DNA of 64,000 nt from Mesorhizobium sp. M1B.F.Ca.ET.045.04.1.1. Its GTDB lineage: Bacteria; Pseudomonadota; Alphaproteobacteria; Rhizobiales; Rhizobiaceae. Below are positions 8,059 to 16,665 of the stretch, piece by piece. The notes beneath the pieces are model-generated. The model was not told the DNA's origin, did not search any database, and saw only the letters and a program-made list of their open reading frames with translations. The stretch is from contig NZ_CP034448.1 in assembly GCF_003952465.1 (NCBI RefSeq), forward strand, positions 6,115,001 through 6,179,000. The letters run 5' to 3'. Made by a program: the position numbers and the translations under genes. Positions within the stretch are counted from its first letter, which is position 1. Every line of letters starts with the position of its first letter.

Positions 8059-9030
8059 TCAGATCTGCGTTGGGGTGAAGGCGTAGGCGTTGCCGTCCTT
8101 GACGAAGCTGCCTGTGCCCGGGAACGGGAAGTGCGAGCCGCAGATGCGGACATTGTCGGCAATCACCTGGTCGATAATCTTGTGGCGCGTGGCGATCGCC
8201 ATCGGCCCGTCCTGGTCGTAGGCGCCCTGCCATTCGGGATGCGGGGCGAGCAGCGCCGGCACATACATTGTGTCGGCCGAGACGAGGAACTGCTCGGAGC
8301 CGGCGTCGACATGGTAGACCGAGTGGCCGGGCGTATGGCCGGGCGCGGCCATGATGCGGATGCCGGGCACTACTTCCGCGCCATCGTCCACCAGCTTCCA
8401 GTTCTTCCATTTCGGGAAGTTTTCGGCGATGCGCTTGCCCGCCGGCTTGCGGCCTTCGGGAAGCTTGGCGACCCGGCTGGGATCGGTCCACCAGTTGTAT
8501 TCGGCGGCGTTGACGATCAGCTCGGCATTCGGGAACACCGGCGCGTTGGTGCCCTTATCCATCAGGCCCCAGACATGATCGGGGTGGAAATGCGAGATCA
8601 GAACAGTGTCGATCGCCTTGTAGTCGATGCCGGCGGCTTTCATGTTGGCCGGCAGATGCGTGGCGTTGGCCTGCCACTGGCCGACGCCGGAGCCGGCATC
8701 CATCATGATGGTGCGGCCGTTCATGGTGAGCACCACGACGGTCAGCGGGATCGGCATAAAGTCGGTGGTGAGCCCAGCCTTAGCGAGTGCGGCCTTGGTG
8801 TCGTCGACAGAGACGTCCTTGATGAAGGCCGGATCGTGCGGCTTGCGCCAGATGCCGTCATAGACGGCGGTGACCTCGAGCGGGCCCACCTTGTATTTGT
8901 AGAAACCGACCAGCGGCTCGACCGGGGTTTCGGCGTGAGCGGCAGGCGCGAATTCCAGCTTGCCGGCAATGCCGAAGGCGGCCGCGGCGGCGGCGGATCC
9001 GAGCACCATGCGGCGTGACATTTTGAACAT
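8059..9030 (-). CDS. Tat-exported MBL-fold metallo-hydrolase
   Basis: A 323-residue protein. The N-terminus carries a twin-arginine signal (SRRMVLG followed by a hydrophobic stretch, AHA cleavage site). The metallo-beta-lactamase core has the dinuclear zinc motif SHFHPDHVWG near residue 170 and further ligands in MAAPGHTPGH and ICGSHFPF. It resembles the quorum-quenching lactonase / AidB-like branch of periplasmic hydrolases, but the substrate is not readable. GAGGAGAC precedes the ATG by five bases. Confidence 0.88.
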   Translation of the reverse strand: MFKMSRRMVLGSAAAAAAFGIAGKLEFAPAAHAETPVEPLVGFYKYKVGPLEVTAVYDGIWRKPHDPAFIKDVSVDDTKAALAKAGLTTDFMPIPLTVVVLTMNGRTIMMDAGSGVGQWQANATHLPANMKAAGIDYKAIDTVLISHFHPDHVWGLMDKGTNAPVFPNAELIVNAAEYNWWTDPSRVAKLPEGRKPAGKRIAENFPKWKNWKLVDDGAEVVPGIRIMAAPGHTPGHSVYHVDAGSEQFLVSADTMYVPALLAPHPEWQGAYDQDGPMAIATRHKIIDQVIADNVRICGSHFPFPGTGSFVKDGNAYAFTPTQI

Positions 9031-9331
9031 CAGAAGTCTCCTCTAGTGACTGCGTATAGCGGTGGTTTCCTGGAAGTAGCATTCCTCCGGGGCTGGCGAC
9101 GTCCGGCCCCAAGGTCCGCCCCGCTACACAGCAAGACCCGGAAAGCCCGGGCTTTATTCCCGGATGGACGAAGAATTTTTTGAGAAGCGCGGAATCTCGC
9201 CACGGAAGGACCGTCGGCCGGCGCACGCCCGCAGTCACCGAACTGTCACACGAATGCAGGGGCGCCCGTGCTAGAAGCTTCACCCGGCCGCCCCCGCGAC
9301 CCCGACCGCATCAAGAGCCGGCGAAGCCGCC
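9031..9331. promoter_or_regulatory. Divergent intergenic region with a 14-bp perfect palindrome
   Basis: A 301-base gap between divergent MBL-fold and zntB-like genes. AAAGCCCGGGCTTT at 9142-9155 is a perfect palindrome and may be an operator or hairpin. A 36-codon open frame from 9164 (MDEEFFEKRG) has no convincing RBS and is not called. Confidence 0.4.
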
Positions 9332-10327
9332 ATGAACATCGCTGTCCCCAACGAAGGCACCGACCTCTCGCCCTATTTGCCCGACGAGCACGGTCTGTTC
9401 TTCATCTATCATTTCACCGCCGAGGGCCTGCGCACCAAGGACCCGGCCGAGGCACGCTGGACGTGGCGCAGCTATCAGATCACGGACATGCGCGCCCGTA
9501 AGGAGATCGGCGCCGAGCAGGCGCTGCCGGCGCCGGTGCGCGAGGCGTTCCTGTCACCCAGCCACGGCTGCCACATCGATTTCGAGGATGATTTCCTCTA
9601 TGGCGACCTCCCCGACCTCAGGCACGACTTCGCCGAGGCGCGCGGGCTCACGCATTTCCGCTTCGCCTTCAACGAGACGATGCTGATCGGCGCCCGCAAG
9701 CAGCCGCTGGAGTCGGTCGACAAGATCCGAAAGGCAGTGGAAGGCGGCACACGTAAATTCCGTTCGCCGGCCGAGCTGATCGAGGCGGTGATGGGCCAGT
9801 CGCTCGACGGCATGGCGGGCGCGCTCGACAAGATGGGCGACACGCTCGACGGCATCGAGGACCGCATCGTCTGCGACGCCTGGCATAGCGAACGACAGGC
9901 CCTGGTCGACGCGCGCCGCCATCTGGTGATTATCCACCGCCAGATGGCGACGCTCAGCAACCTCTTCCGCCATCTCGACCATTCGCACCGCGACGACCTG
10001 CCGGACCCGATCAACGACATGGCCACACGCCTCTCGCACCGGGCGCACACGCTGCATCACGACGGCGAGCAATTGCAGGCGCGAACCAGGCTCCTGCAGG
10101 ACGAGCTGATGGCGAAGCTGACGGAGCAGTCGAACCAGCTGCTCTACATCCTCTCCGTCATGACGGCGGTGCTGTTGCCGATGACCATCATCTCGGGCCT
10201 GTTCGGCATGAATGTCGGTGGGCTGCCGCTGGTCGGCACGCCGATGGGTTTTTGGGTGGTGACGGCGATATCGGTCATTATCGCCGGCATCGTCTACATG
10301 ATCGTGCGGCGGCTGGGGCGGGTTTGA
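9332..10327 (+). CDS. zntB: CorA-family zinc transporter ZntB-like
   Basis: A 331-residue CorA/ZntB protein. It has a long cytosolic N-terminal domain and helical stalk, then two C-terminal membrane helices. The GMN signature lies at the end of the first (ISGLFGMNVGGLPLVG). ZntB moves Zn2+ with protons across the inner membrane. The loop lacks the MPEL motif of Mg-type CorA, which supports ZntB. It is convergent with the GST gene. Confidence 0.88.
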   Translation: MNIAVPNEGTDLSPYLPDEHGLFFIYHFTAEGLRTKDPAEARWTWRSYQITDMRARKEIGAEQALPAPVREAFLSPSHGCHIDFEDDFLYGDLPDLRHDFAEARGLTHFRFAFNETMLIGARKQPLESVDKIRKAVEGGTRKFRSPAELIEAVMGQSLDGMAGALDKMGDTLDGIEDRIVCDAWHSERQALVDARRHLVIIHRQMATLSNLFRHLDHSHRDDLPDPINDMATRLSHRAHTLHHDGEQLQARTRLLQDELMAKLTEQSNQLLYILSVMTAVLLPMTIISGLFGMNVGGLPLVGTPMGFWVVTAISVIIAGIVYMIVRRLGRV

Positions 10328-10370
10328 GGGCGAATGCCGGACTCCCGTCCGGAATTGCGAAAAACAACAA

Positions 10371-11066
10371 CTAGGCAGTCGCGCGCAGATCCTCGACAAT
10401 CGTTCCTGTGGCATTGACCTCGGCTTCGTGGTCCGGCTCGCGCCATGTCTCGGCGAGGCCAGCCGCATACCATTCGCGCATTGCCGGTAGGTTGAGCAAC
10501 CGCTTGGGATAGGCAGCGGCGGCGCCCTCGAAGGCCAGGCCATAGGACTGCGCCCTGAAGGCTACCGGGGCGAAGAAGGCGTCGACCGCGGTGAACCGGT
10601 CGCCGGCGAGGAACGGTCCGCCGAAACGGGCGAGGCCGTCGTTCCAAAGGTCGTCGAGGCGGAAGAGATCATGTTTCAACGCATTGGACATCGGCAACGA
10701 TACGACGCGCACGCCGCAACTCATCGGGCAGAGGTTGCGCAGCGCGGTGAAGCTCGAATGCATCTCAGCCGCGGCCGAACGCGCCCAGGCGCGCGCTTTC
10801 GCATCGTCCGGCCAGACGCCCTGATGGCGCTCGGCCAGATATTCGACGATGGCGAGCGAATCCCAGACCGCCCAGCCGTCCCAGCCGTCGTCGACCAGGC
10901 AGGGCACGCGGCCATTGGGCGAGAACGACCGGAAGAGGCTGAAACTCGATCCGGTCGGGAACGGCGTCAGCCGCTCCTCGAAGGGAATATCGAGGGCGCG
11001 CATCAGCACCCACGGCCGCAGCGACCAGGACGAATAGTTCTTGTTGCCGATATGCAGCACGTACAT
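10371..11066 (-). CDS. Glutathione S-transferase family protein
   Basis: A 231-residue protein. The thioredoxin-fold N-terminus includes NYSSWSLRPWVLMRAL, with Ser as the likely glutathione-activating residue, and GRVPCLVDDG provides the cis-Pro. An all-helical C-terminal domain follows. It matches the SspA/GstA-like or zeta-like GST group; the substrate is unknown. The open frame continues far upstream, but the ATG at 11066 is the first residue with GST homology. It lies downstream of rarD, separated by two palindromic repeats. Confidence 0.88.
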   Translation of the reverse strand: MYVLHIGNKNYSSWSLRPWVLMRALDIPFEERLTPFPTGSSFSLFRSFSPNGRVPCLVDDGWDGWAVWDSLAIVEYLAERHQGVWPDDAKARAWARSAAAEMHSSFTALRNLCPMSCGVRVVSLPMSNALKHDLFRLDDLWNDGLARFGGPFLAGDRFTAVDAFFAPVAFRAQSYGLAFEGAAAAYPKRLLNLPAMREWYAAGLAETWREPDHEAEVNATGTIVEDLRATA

Positions 11067-11090
11067 CGGATGCCTGTCCTTCCTGTTTAC

Positions 11091-11133
11091 GCAATTCCGG
11101 ACGGAAAACCGCTCACACTTTTCCTGGAATTGC
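11091..11133. repeat. Bipartite palindromic repeat, copy A1
   Basis: The outer stem GCAATTCC/GGAATTGC encloses an inner stem GGAAAA/TTTTCC with a CCGC...CAC loop. The 5' side has a 4-base bulge. It shares its geometry with elements at 11147, 18758, 31595, 48564 and 62099. Confidence 0.8.
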
Positions 11134-11146
11134 TGTCTAGTTTGAC

Positions 11147-11188
11147 GCAATTCCGGACGGAAACCGTCTTGCACTTTCCTGGCAATGC
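11147..11188. repeat. Bipartite palindromic repeat, copy A2
   Basis: A second copy, 13 bases after A1, with a decayed outer stem (GCAATTCC versus GGCAATGC) and a one-base shorter inner stem. It abuts the rarD stop codon (11189-11191). Confidence 0.78.
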
Positions 11189-12118
11189 TTACCTTGTCGC
11201 TGGTGCCGCCGGCCTGGCCTCGCGGCCCTTGAACATCGACCAGCTGTACATGGCCAGCGCCGTCCAGATCAGGGCGAAGGCGATGGCCTGGATCGTGCCG
11301 AATGGTTCGTCGAAGATCAGCACGGCGATCAGGAACACCATGGTCGGCGCGATATATTGCATGATGCCGATGGTGGAGAGGCGCAGCAGCCTGGCGCCGA
11401 AGGCGAAGAGCAGAAGCGGCACCGCCGTAATCGGGCCGCAGCCGATCAACAGCGCGGTGTCTTTCGCGGTGCTGGAGATGACATGATCCTGGCCGGTGGC
11501 AATCAGGTAGGCGATGTAGCAGAGCGCCGGCACCGAGAGCAGCAGCACTTCGAGCAGGAAACCCTGGCTCGGGCCGATCGGCAGCGTCTTGCGGAAGAAG
11601 CCGTAGGCGGCGAAGGAGAAGGCGAGCGCCAGCGACACCCAGGGCAACTTGCCGGCCTCGACAGTGAGCACGGCGACCGCGATCGCCGCCAGCGCCACCG
11701 CGGCGATCTGCAGGCGGTCGAGCTTCTCGCCGAGCAGCACGGCACCGACCACGACGCTGACCAGCGGGTTGATGTAATAGCCGAGCGCGGTCTCGACGGT
11801 GCGGTCGACCGCGATCGCCCAGACATAGATGCCCCAGTTGATCGAGATCAGCACCGCCGTCAGCGCCGCCATGGCGATGCTGCGGGGCGAGCGGATCGCC
11901 GCCTTGAAATCGGCCGTGCGGCCGGCCCAGACCAGCACGCATGCGGCGATCGGCACCGACCAGACGACGCGATTGGCAATCACCTCGGCGAGCGGCAGAT
12001 GCGCCACCGCCTTCATGTAGAAGGGTAAGAGCCCCCACAGGAAATAGGCGCCAAGCGCCAGGAGGAAGCCGCGGCGGGCCTTGGCGTCTTGATCGAGATC
12101 GGCTGTTGCGGTGACCAT
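11189..12118 (-). CDS. rarD: EamA family transporter RarD
   Basis: A 309-residue inner-membrane protein with ten predicted helices in two EamA repeats. It shows the RarD N-terminal pattern (GFLLALGAYFLWGLLPFYMK) and IGIMQYIAPTMVFLIAV. The substrate of RarD proteins is uncertain; chloramphenicol sensitivity and metabolite export have been proposed for the family. It is upstream of the GST gene on the same strand. Confidence 0.9.
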   Translation of the reverse strand: MVTATADLDQDAKARRGFLLALGAYFLWGLLPFYMKAVAHLPLAEVIANRVVWSVPIAACVLVWAGRTADFKAAIRSPRSIAMAALTAVLISINWGIYVWAIAVDRTVETALGYYINPLVSVVVGAVLLGEKLDRLQIAAVALAAIAVAVLTVEAGKLPWVSLALAFSFAAYGFFRKTLPIGPSQGFLLEVLLLSVPALCYIAYLIATGQDHVISSTAKDTALLIGCGPITAVPLLLFAFGARLLRLSTIGIMQYIAPTMVFLIAVLIFDEPFGTIQAIAFALIWTALAMYSWSMFKGREARPAAPATR

Positions 12119-12214
12119 GGCCCAACGCTATGGCCCAGGCACATGCTGATGACCATCGCAAAGTTGTGATGGATCAATGGACTTTTGGTGATGGTTCAAG
12201 GGGACGAGACGTTG

Positions 12215-12466
12215 TTTCCTCGCCCCCGCTTTGCGGGCAGGGTAATCGAATAAGTGGCGCCAGCCCCCCACTCCGGCCGCTACGCGGCCACCTCTCCCCC
12301 ATGTCCATGGGGAGAGGAAACCCAAGCCTTTCAAGGCCGCAACCTCGTCGGTTGGCGTTTCCTCTCCCCCACGAACGTGGGGGAGAGGTGGCTCGGCGAA
12401 GCCGAGACGGAGTGGGGGGCTGGCGCCACCATATGCGATTGCCCTGGCTTTGCGGGGGCGAGGAAA
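12215..12466. repeat. Long palindromic element R4
   Basis: A 252-base element fills most of the 354-base gap between rarD and cimA. A perfect 20-bp inverted pair lies at 12254-12273/12410-12429. It continues outward as an imperfect inverted repeat of about 60 bases per side (CCTCGCCCCCGC, GGGCA, AATCG). Inner hairpins are built on CCTCTCCCCCA and complements. No ORF inside is credible. It is related in style to R1-R3 but differs in sequence. Confidence 0.75.
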
Positions 12467-12472
12467 GGAGCC

Positions 12473-14089
12473 CTACTCCGCCGCCACCAGCCCCGCCATC
12501 TCGCGGTTCTTCATCAGCTTGTAGACGATCGAATCCATCAGCGCCTGGAAAGAGGCGTCGATGATGTTTTCCGAGACGCCGACCGTCCACCAGCGGGCTC
12601 CGGTGGAATCGTGAGATTCGACCAGAACGCGGGTGATGGCCTCGGTGCCGCCGTTGAGGATACGCACCTTGAAGTCGGCGAGCTCGAGATCGGCGATCTC
12701 GCTCTGGTATTTGCCGAGGTCCTTGCGCAGCGCGATGTCGAGCGCGTTGACCGGCCCGTGGCCCTCGGCCACCGACATCTTCTCCTCGCCGTCGACCATC
12801 ACCTTCACGATCGCCTCGGAGACGGTCTTCAGATTGCCGTTGGCGTCGAAGCGGCGCTCGACCATGCAGCGGAAGGAGGTGACGGTGAAGAACTCCGGCA
12901 GGCTGTGCAGCATCTTGCGCGCCAGGAGCTCGAAGGAGGCATCGGCGCCTTCGTACGCGTAGCCCTCGGCCTCACGCTCCTTGACGACGGCGATCAGCGC
13001 GTCGAGCCGGTGATCGTCCTTCGGCACCTCGATGCCGCGCCGTTTCAGCTCGGCGAGGAAATTGGCCTTGCCGCCCTGGTCGGAGACCATGACGCGGCGG
13101 CGGTTGCCGACGGCTTGCGGCTCTACATGCTCGTAGGTCGCCGGCTCCTTGGCCAACGCCGAGGCATGGATGCCGGCCTTGGTGGCGAAGGCGGAGGAGC
13201 CGACATAGGGCGCCTGCGGTTCCGGCGCCCGGTTCAGCAATTCGTCGAAAGCACGGGAAAGCCTGCATATTCCGGTCAGCGCTTCGACCGAGATGCCGGT
13301 CTCGAAGCGGTCGGCGAAGGCCGGCTTCAGCGCAAGCGTCGGCACGATGGAGATCAGGTTGGCGTTGCCGCAGCGCTCGCCGATGCCGTTCAGCGTGCCC
13401 TGGATCTGGCGCACGCCGGCCTCGACGGCGGCAAGGGAATTGGCCACCGCCTGGCCGGTGTCGTCGTGCGCATGGATGCCGAGATGGTCGCCTGGGATCC
13501 CGCCGGCGATGACCTTCTCGACGATGGCGCTCACTTCCGAGGGCTGCGTGCCGCCATTGGTGTCGCACAGCACCACCCAGCGTGCGCCGGCAGCATAGGC
13601 GGTCTTGGCGCAGGCCAGCGCGTATTCGGGATTGGCCTTGAAGCCGTCGAAGAAATGCTCGCAGTCGACCATCGCCTCCTTGCCGGCGGCGACCGCCGTC
13701 TCGACCGAGGTCTTGATCGATTCCAGGTTCTCCTCATTCGTGCAGCCGAGCGCGACGCGCACATGGTAGTCCCAGCTCTTGGCGACGAAGCAGATGGCGT
13801 CGGACTTCGACTGCACCAGCGCTGCCAGCCCCGGATCGTTGGAAGCCGAGACTCCTGCCCGCTTGGTCATGCCAAAGGCGACGAATTTCGCGCTTTCCGT
13901 CCGCTTCTGCCGGAAGAAGGCGGTGTCGGTCGGATTCGCGCCCGGATAGCCGCCCTCGACATAGTCGAGGCCGAACTCGTCGAGCAGTTTCGCGATCGCG
14001 ATCTTGTCCTCGACGGAAAAGTCGATGCCCGGCGTCTGCTGGCCGTCGCGCAGCGTGGTGTCGAAGAGGAACAATCTTTGCTTTTTCAT
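12473..14089 (-). CDS. cimA: Citramalate synthase
   Basis: A 538-residue protein of the alpha-IPMS/homocitrate synthase family. The TIM barrel begins with LFDTTLRDGQQTPGIDFS and carries the metal-binding HAHDDTG and the CGNAN signature. The C-terminal LeuA-type allosteric domain spans about residues 400-530. Length and motifs fit CimA, which condenses pyruvate and acetyl-CoA to (R)-citramalate for threonine-independent isoleucine synthesis. The start is MKKQR at 14089; the upstream frame runs into repeat R2 and is not coding. Confidence 0.9.
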   Translation of the reverse strand: MKKQRLFLFDTTLRDGQQTPGIDFSVEDKIAIAKLLDEFGLDYVEGGYPGANPTDTAFFRQKRTESAKFVAFGMTKRAGVSASNDPGLAALVQSKSDAICFVAKSWDYHVRVALGCTNEENLESIKTSVETAVAAGKEAMVDCEHFFDGFKANPEYALACAKTAYAAGARWVVLCDTNGGTQPSEVSAIVEKVIAGGIPGDHLGIHAHDDTGQAVANSLAAVEAGVRQIQGTLNGIGERCGNANLISIVPTLALKPAFADRFETGISVEALTGICRLSRAFDELLNRAPEPQAPYVGSSAFATKAGIHASALAKEPATYEHVEPQAVGNRRRVMVSDQGGKANFLAELKRRGIEVPKDDHRLDALIAVVKEREAEGYAYEGADASFELLARKMLHSLPEFFTVTSFRCMVERRFDANGNLKTVSEAIVKVMVDGEEKMSVAEGHGPVNALDIALRKDLGKYQSEIADLELADFKVRILNGGTEAITRVLVESHDSTGARWWTVGVSENIIDASFQALMDSIVYKLMKNREMAGLVAAE

Positions 14090-14109
14090 GATGGCAAGGC
14101 GCTTGAGCA

Positions 14110-14307
14110 CCCCCCTCTGTCCTGCCGGACATCTCCCCCGCAAGGGGGGAGATCGGCAGCTTTGCCGACGGCGTTCGTCCTGCAACGTTGGCGATTGGCG
14201 AAAGCGATGGCGACATCCAATCTTCCCCCTTGCGGGGGAGATGCCCGGTCCACCCTCCGCAGCTGCAGCGCAGCTGCTGCGGAGGACGGGCAGGCCAGAG
14301 GGGGTGG
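14110..14307. repeat. Mosaic palindromic intergenic repeat R2
   Basis: Fills the gap between cimA and pip. The ends are CCCCCCTCTG / CCAGAGGGGGT, with inner arms ATCTCCCCCGCAAGGGGGGAG and relatives. The 61-base module at 14245-14305 is identical to the reverse complement of 261-321. Confidence 0.78.
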
Positions 14308-14327
14308 GACGAAACGCCGTACATCGA

Positions 14328-15296
14328 CTAGATTTTCCCCGCAAACCCATCCGTCGCCCGGATCAACCGGTCGAGAATCCCTGGCTCCGAATAAGCATGG
14401 CCGGCGCCTTCGATGAGGTGGAAATCCGCCTTCGGCCAGGCCTTGTGCAACGCCCAAGCATAGCGCGCCGGGCATGGCATGTCGTAACGGCCGTGGACGA
14501 TGGTGCCGGGAATGTCCTTGAGCTTCCAGGCGTCGCGCAGCAGCTGCCCCTCCTCCAGCCAGCCGGCATGGACGAAGTAATGGTTCTCGATGCGGGCGAA
14601 GGCCACCGCATAGTCGTCCTGGCCAAACGGCACGCTGGTCTCAGGCTCCGGCAGAAGCGTGATCGTCTCGCCTTCCCAAAGGCTCCAGGCAAGGGCCGCC
14701 TCGACCTGTGCCTTACGGTCCGTGCTCACCAGCCGCTTGCGATAGGCGGCCATCATGTCGCCGCGCTCGGCTTGCGGGATCGGCGCCAGGAAGCGCTCCC
14801 ACTTGTCGGGGAACATTTCCGAGACGCCGAACTGGTAGTACCATTCGAGCTCGGCGCGGGTCAGCGTATAGATGCCGCGCACGACCAGCTCGCTGACGCG
14901 CTCGGGATGGGTCTCGGAATAGGCCAGCGCCAGCGTCGAGCCCCAGGAGCCGCCGAACACCAGCCATTTGGCGAAGCCCGCCATCTCGCGCAGGCGCTCG
15001 ATGTCGGCGACGAGATGCCATGTGGTGTTGGCTTCGAGCGAGGCGTTGGGCATCGACTTCCCGCAGCCGCGCTGGTCGAACAGGATGACGTCGTAGAGCT
15101 TCGGGTCGAACAGCCGCCGATGTTTCGGCGAGATCGTGCCGCCCGGACCGCCATGCAGGAACACGGCGGGCTTGGCGCCCTTGGTGCCGCAGCGCTCCCA
15201 GTAAATGGTGTGACCATCGCCGACATCGAGCATGCCGCTCTCGAACGGCTCGATCTCCGGATAGAGCGTACGCAAGGAACTGCTGTGGATCGTCAT
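14328..15296 (-). CDS. pip: Prolyl aminopeptidase
   Basis: A 322-residue alpha/beta hydrolase of peptidase family S33. It has the oxyanion HGGPGG motif near residue 48, the nucleophile elbow GGSWGSTLAL near 115, and late Asp (GRYDMPCP) and His (GAGHAY). The enzyme removes N-terminal proline from peptides in the cytosol. Its ATG overlaps the stop of the upstream GFA gene by four bases, so it is the last gene of a coupled operon. Confidence 0.95.
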   Translation of the reverse strand: MTIHSSSLRTLYPEIEPFESGMLDVGDGHTIYWERCGTKGAKPAVFLHGGPGGTISPKHRRLFDPKLYDVILFDQRGCGKSMPNASLEANTTWHLVADIERLREMAGFAKWLVFGGSWGSTLALAYSETHPERVSELVVRGIYTLTRAELEWYYQFGVSEMFPDKWERFLAPIPQAERGDMMAAYRKRLVSTDRKAQVEAALAWSLWEGETITLLPEPETSVPFGQDDYAVAFARIENHYFVHAGWLEEGQLLRDAWKLKDIPGTIVHGRYDMPCPARYAWALHKAWPKADFHLIEGAGHAYSEPGILDRLIRATDGFAGKI

Positions 15297-15769
15297 AGTT
15301 TCAAGCCCTGCTGCGGCCAGTTGGCCGTCTCGTGGTCGGGATGCTGGAAGGAGATGATCTGCTCCTGCCGTCGGTAGTAGTCGGGGTCGTCATGGACCGG
15401 CGCTTCGAAGATCTTTTCGACCCAGGGCAGCCGGACCGCGTAATTGACCTGGATCTGCGGTGCCAGATCCGACCGGTCGTCGAAGGCGCCGATGGCAATC
15501 TCCAGCGCGCCCGGCTGGCGGTAGGTCAGCGGCGTGCCGCAGCGTCGGCAGAAGCCGCGGTCGATGTTGACCGAGGACTGGAAATAGCTCGGCTCCTCAT
15601 GGGTCCATTCGACGCCGTCCTTCGGCACCGTCACCAGCGCGCCGAAGAAATTGCCGAATTGTTTCTGGCACATACGGCAGTGGCAGATGGACGGGCGTCC
15701 GACCTTGCCCTTGATGCGGAAGCGCACGGCGCCGCACTGGCAGCCGCCTGTTCGAACCTGGTCGGTCAT
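15293..15769 (-). CDS. GFA family protein (glutathione-dependent formaldehyde-activating-like), copy 2
   Basis: A 158-residue zinc protein with the GFA pattern GGCQCGAVRFR, CHCRMCQK and CRRCGTPLTYR. Together these supply the Cys pairs that bind two zinc ions. Gfa/CENP-V-like proteins were named for S-hydroxymethylglutathione formation, but most members have unknown roles. It overlaps genes on both sides by ATGA. It is a tandem paralogue of the gene at 15766-16257. Confidence 0.9.
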   Translation of the reverse strand: MTDQVRTGGCQCGAVRFRIKGKVGRPSICHCRMCQKQFGNFFGALVTVPKDGVEWTHEEPSYFQSSVNIDRGFCRRCGTPLTYRQPGALEIAIGAFDDRSDLAPQIQVNYAVRLPWVEKIFEAPVHDDPDYYRRQEQIISFQHPDHETANWPQQGLKL

Positions 15770-16257
15770 GGTTTTTCCTCCGGCGGCCATTGGTCGGTGT
15801 CGTGATCGGGATGCTGATAGGAGACGAGCTCGGCGAGGTAAGGCGCCGACGAGACATCGCCCATCGTCTCCTCGGACGGCAGTTTCGAGATGCCGTCGAC
15901 GTAAGGAAGCTTCGCTTCGACGCCCCATTGGATGGTGGGTGCGATCTCTGCCGGATCGTCGAAGGCGGCGATCGCAAGCGCCACGCCATCCGGCGCCTCG
16001 AAGGTCAGCGGTGTGCCGCAATCGGCGCAGAAGCCACGCCAGGCGGCGCTGGAAGAGCGGAACCGCTTCGGCTCGCCGCGCGTCCAGTCGAGCCTGGCGC
16101 CGCGCACCGAGACCAGCGGCAGATAGAAATTGCCGCTCGCCTTCTGGCACATGCGGCAGTGACAGACCGAGGCGTCGCCGAGCGCGCCCTCGACGCGGAA
16201 GCGGACCGCGCCGCACTGGCAGCCGCCCGTATAGACCGGCCGGTTGTCGAGGCTCAT
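15766..16257 (-). CDS. GFA family protein, copy 1
   Basis: A 163-residue paralogue with GGCQCGAVRFRVEG, CHCRMCQKASGNFY and CADCGTPLTFE zinc-binding segments. The start is taken at MSLDN (16257), because GGAGGGAG lies immediately upstream inside the longer frame MEGAMS. Both copies end in a QHPDHDT/E.W motif (HPDHDTDQWPP), a shared tail within this GFA group. Confidence 0.9.
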   Translation of the reverse strand: MSLDNRPVYTGGCQCGAVRFRVEGALGDASVCHCRMCQKASGNFYLPLVSVRGARLDWTRGEPKRFRSSSAAWRGFCADCGTPLTFEAPDGVALAIAAFDDPAEIAPTIQWGVEAKLPYVDGISKLPSEETMGDVSSAPYLAELVSYQHPDHDTDQWPPEEKP

Positions 16258-16278
16258 CGCTCCCTCCAAGTCATGGGC

Positions 16279-16665
16279 TCACTCCGGGTCATGGCAGACC
16301 GCCTCGACATTGTTGCCGTCGGGATCGAAGACGAAGGCGCCGTAGTAGTTCGGGTGATAGTGCGGGCGTAGGCCGGGCCCGCCATTGTCCTTGCCGCCGG
16401 CGGCAAGCGCCGCGGCATGGAAGGCGTCGACCTCGGCGCGGCTGCGCGCGGTGAAGGCGACATGCTGGTGGTCCTTCGGCTTCTCCCTGCCTGCGCTCAC
16501 CCAGAACACCGGCCGGTCGCGGCCATAGCCGCCGACCTTGGCGCCGCCTGTATATTCCTTGGGCACCATGTAGAGCAGCGAAGCGCCCAGCGGCGCCATC
16601 GCCTTGTCGTAGAAGGCCTTGGACTTTTCGAAATCGGAAACGCTGATGCCGAGATGGTCGATCAT
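16279..16665 (-). CDS. VOC family (glyoxalase/bleomycin resistance-like) protein
   Basis: A 128-residue vicinal-oxygen-chelate protein beginning MIDHLGISVSDFEKSKAFYD, with a second half ending FVFDPDGNNVEAVCH. His4, His in DHQHVAF and Glu in NVEAV fit the metal sites of the fold. The substrate is unknown. It overlaps the DUF559 gene by ATGA and sits 21 bases before GFA copy 1. Confidence 0.9.
   Translation of the reverse strand: MIDHLGISVSDFEKSKAFYDKAMAPLGASLLYMVPKEYTGGAKVGGYGRDRPVFWVSAGREKPKDHQHVAFTARSRAEVDAFHAAALAAGGKDNGGPGLRPHYHPNYYGAFVFDPDGNNVEAVCHDPE

Noticed and set aside
9164..9274. 36-codon frame beginning MDEEFFEKRG
   Set aside because: No Shine-Dalgarno and no homology I can recall; it lies in a promoter region.
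11091..11188. Classical intrinsic terminators
   Set aside because: The hairpins lack a downstream T tract, and the same element occurs upstream of genes (cysS, dapA), so termination is not their common role.
10371..12161. 596-residue minus-strand frame
   Set aside because: Only the last 231 residues are a GST. The upstream part lies in the wrong frame across rarD and two palindromic repeats.
12254..14416. 720-residue plus-strand frame
   Set aside because: It is antisense to cimA with repeat-derived ends. Codon use and composition look like a shadow.
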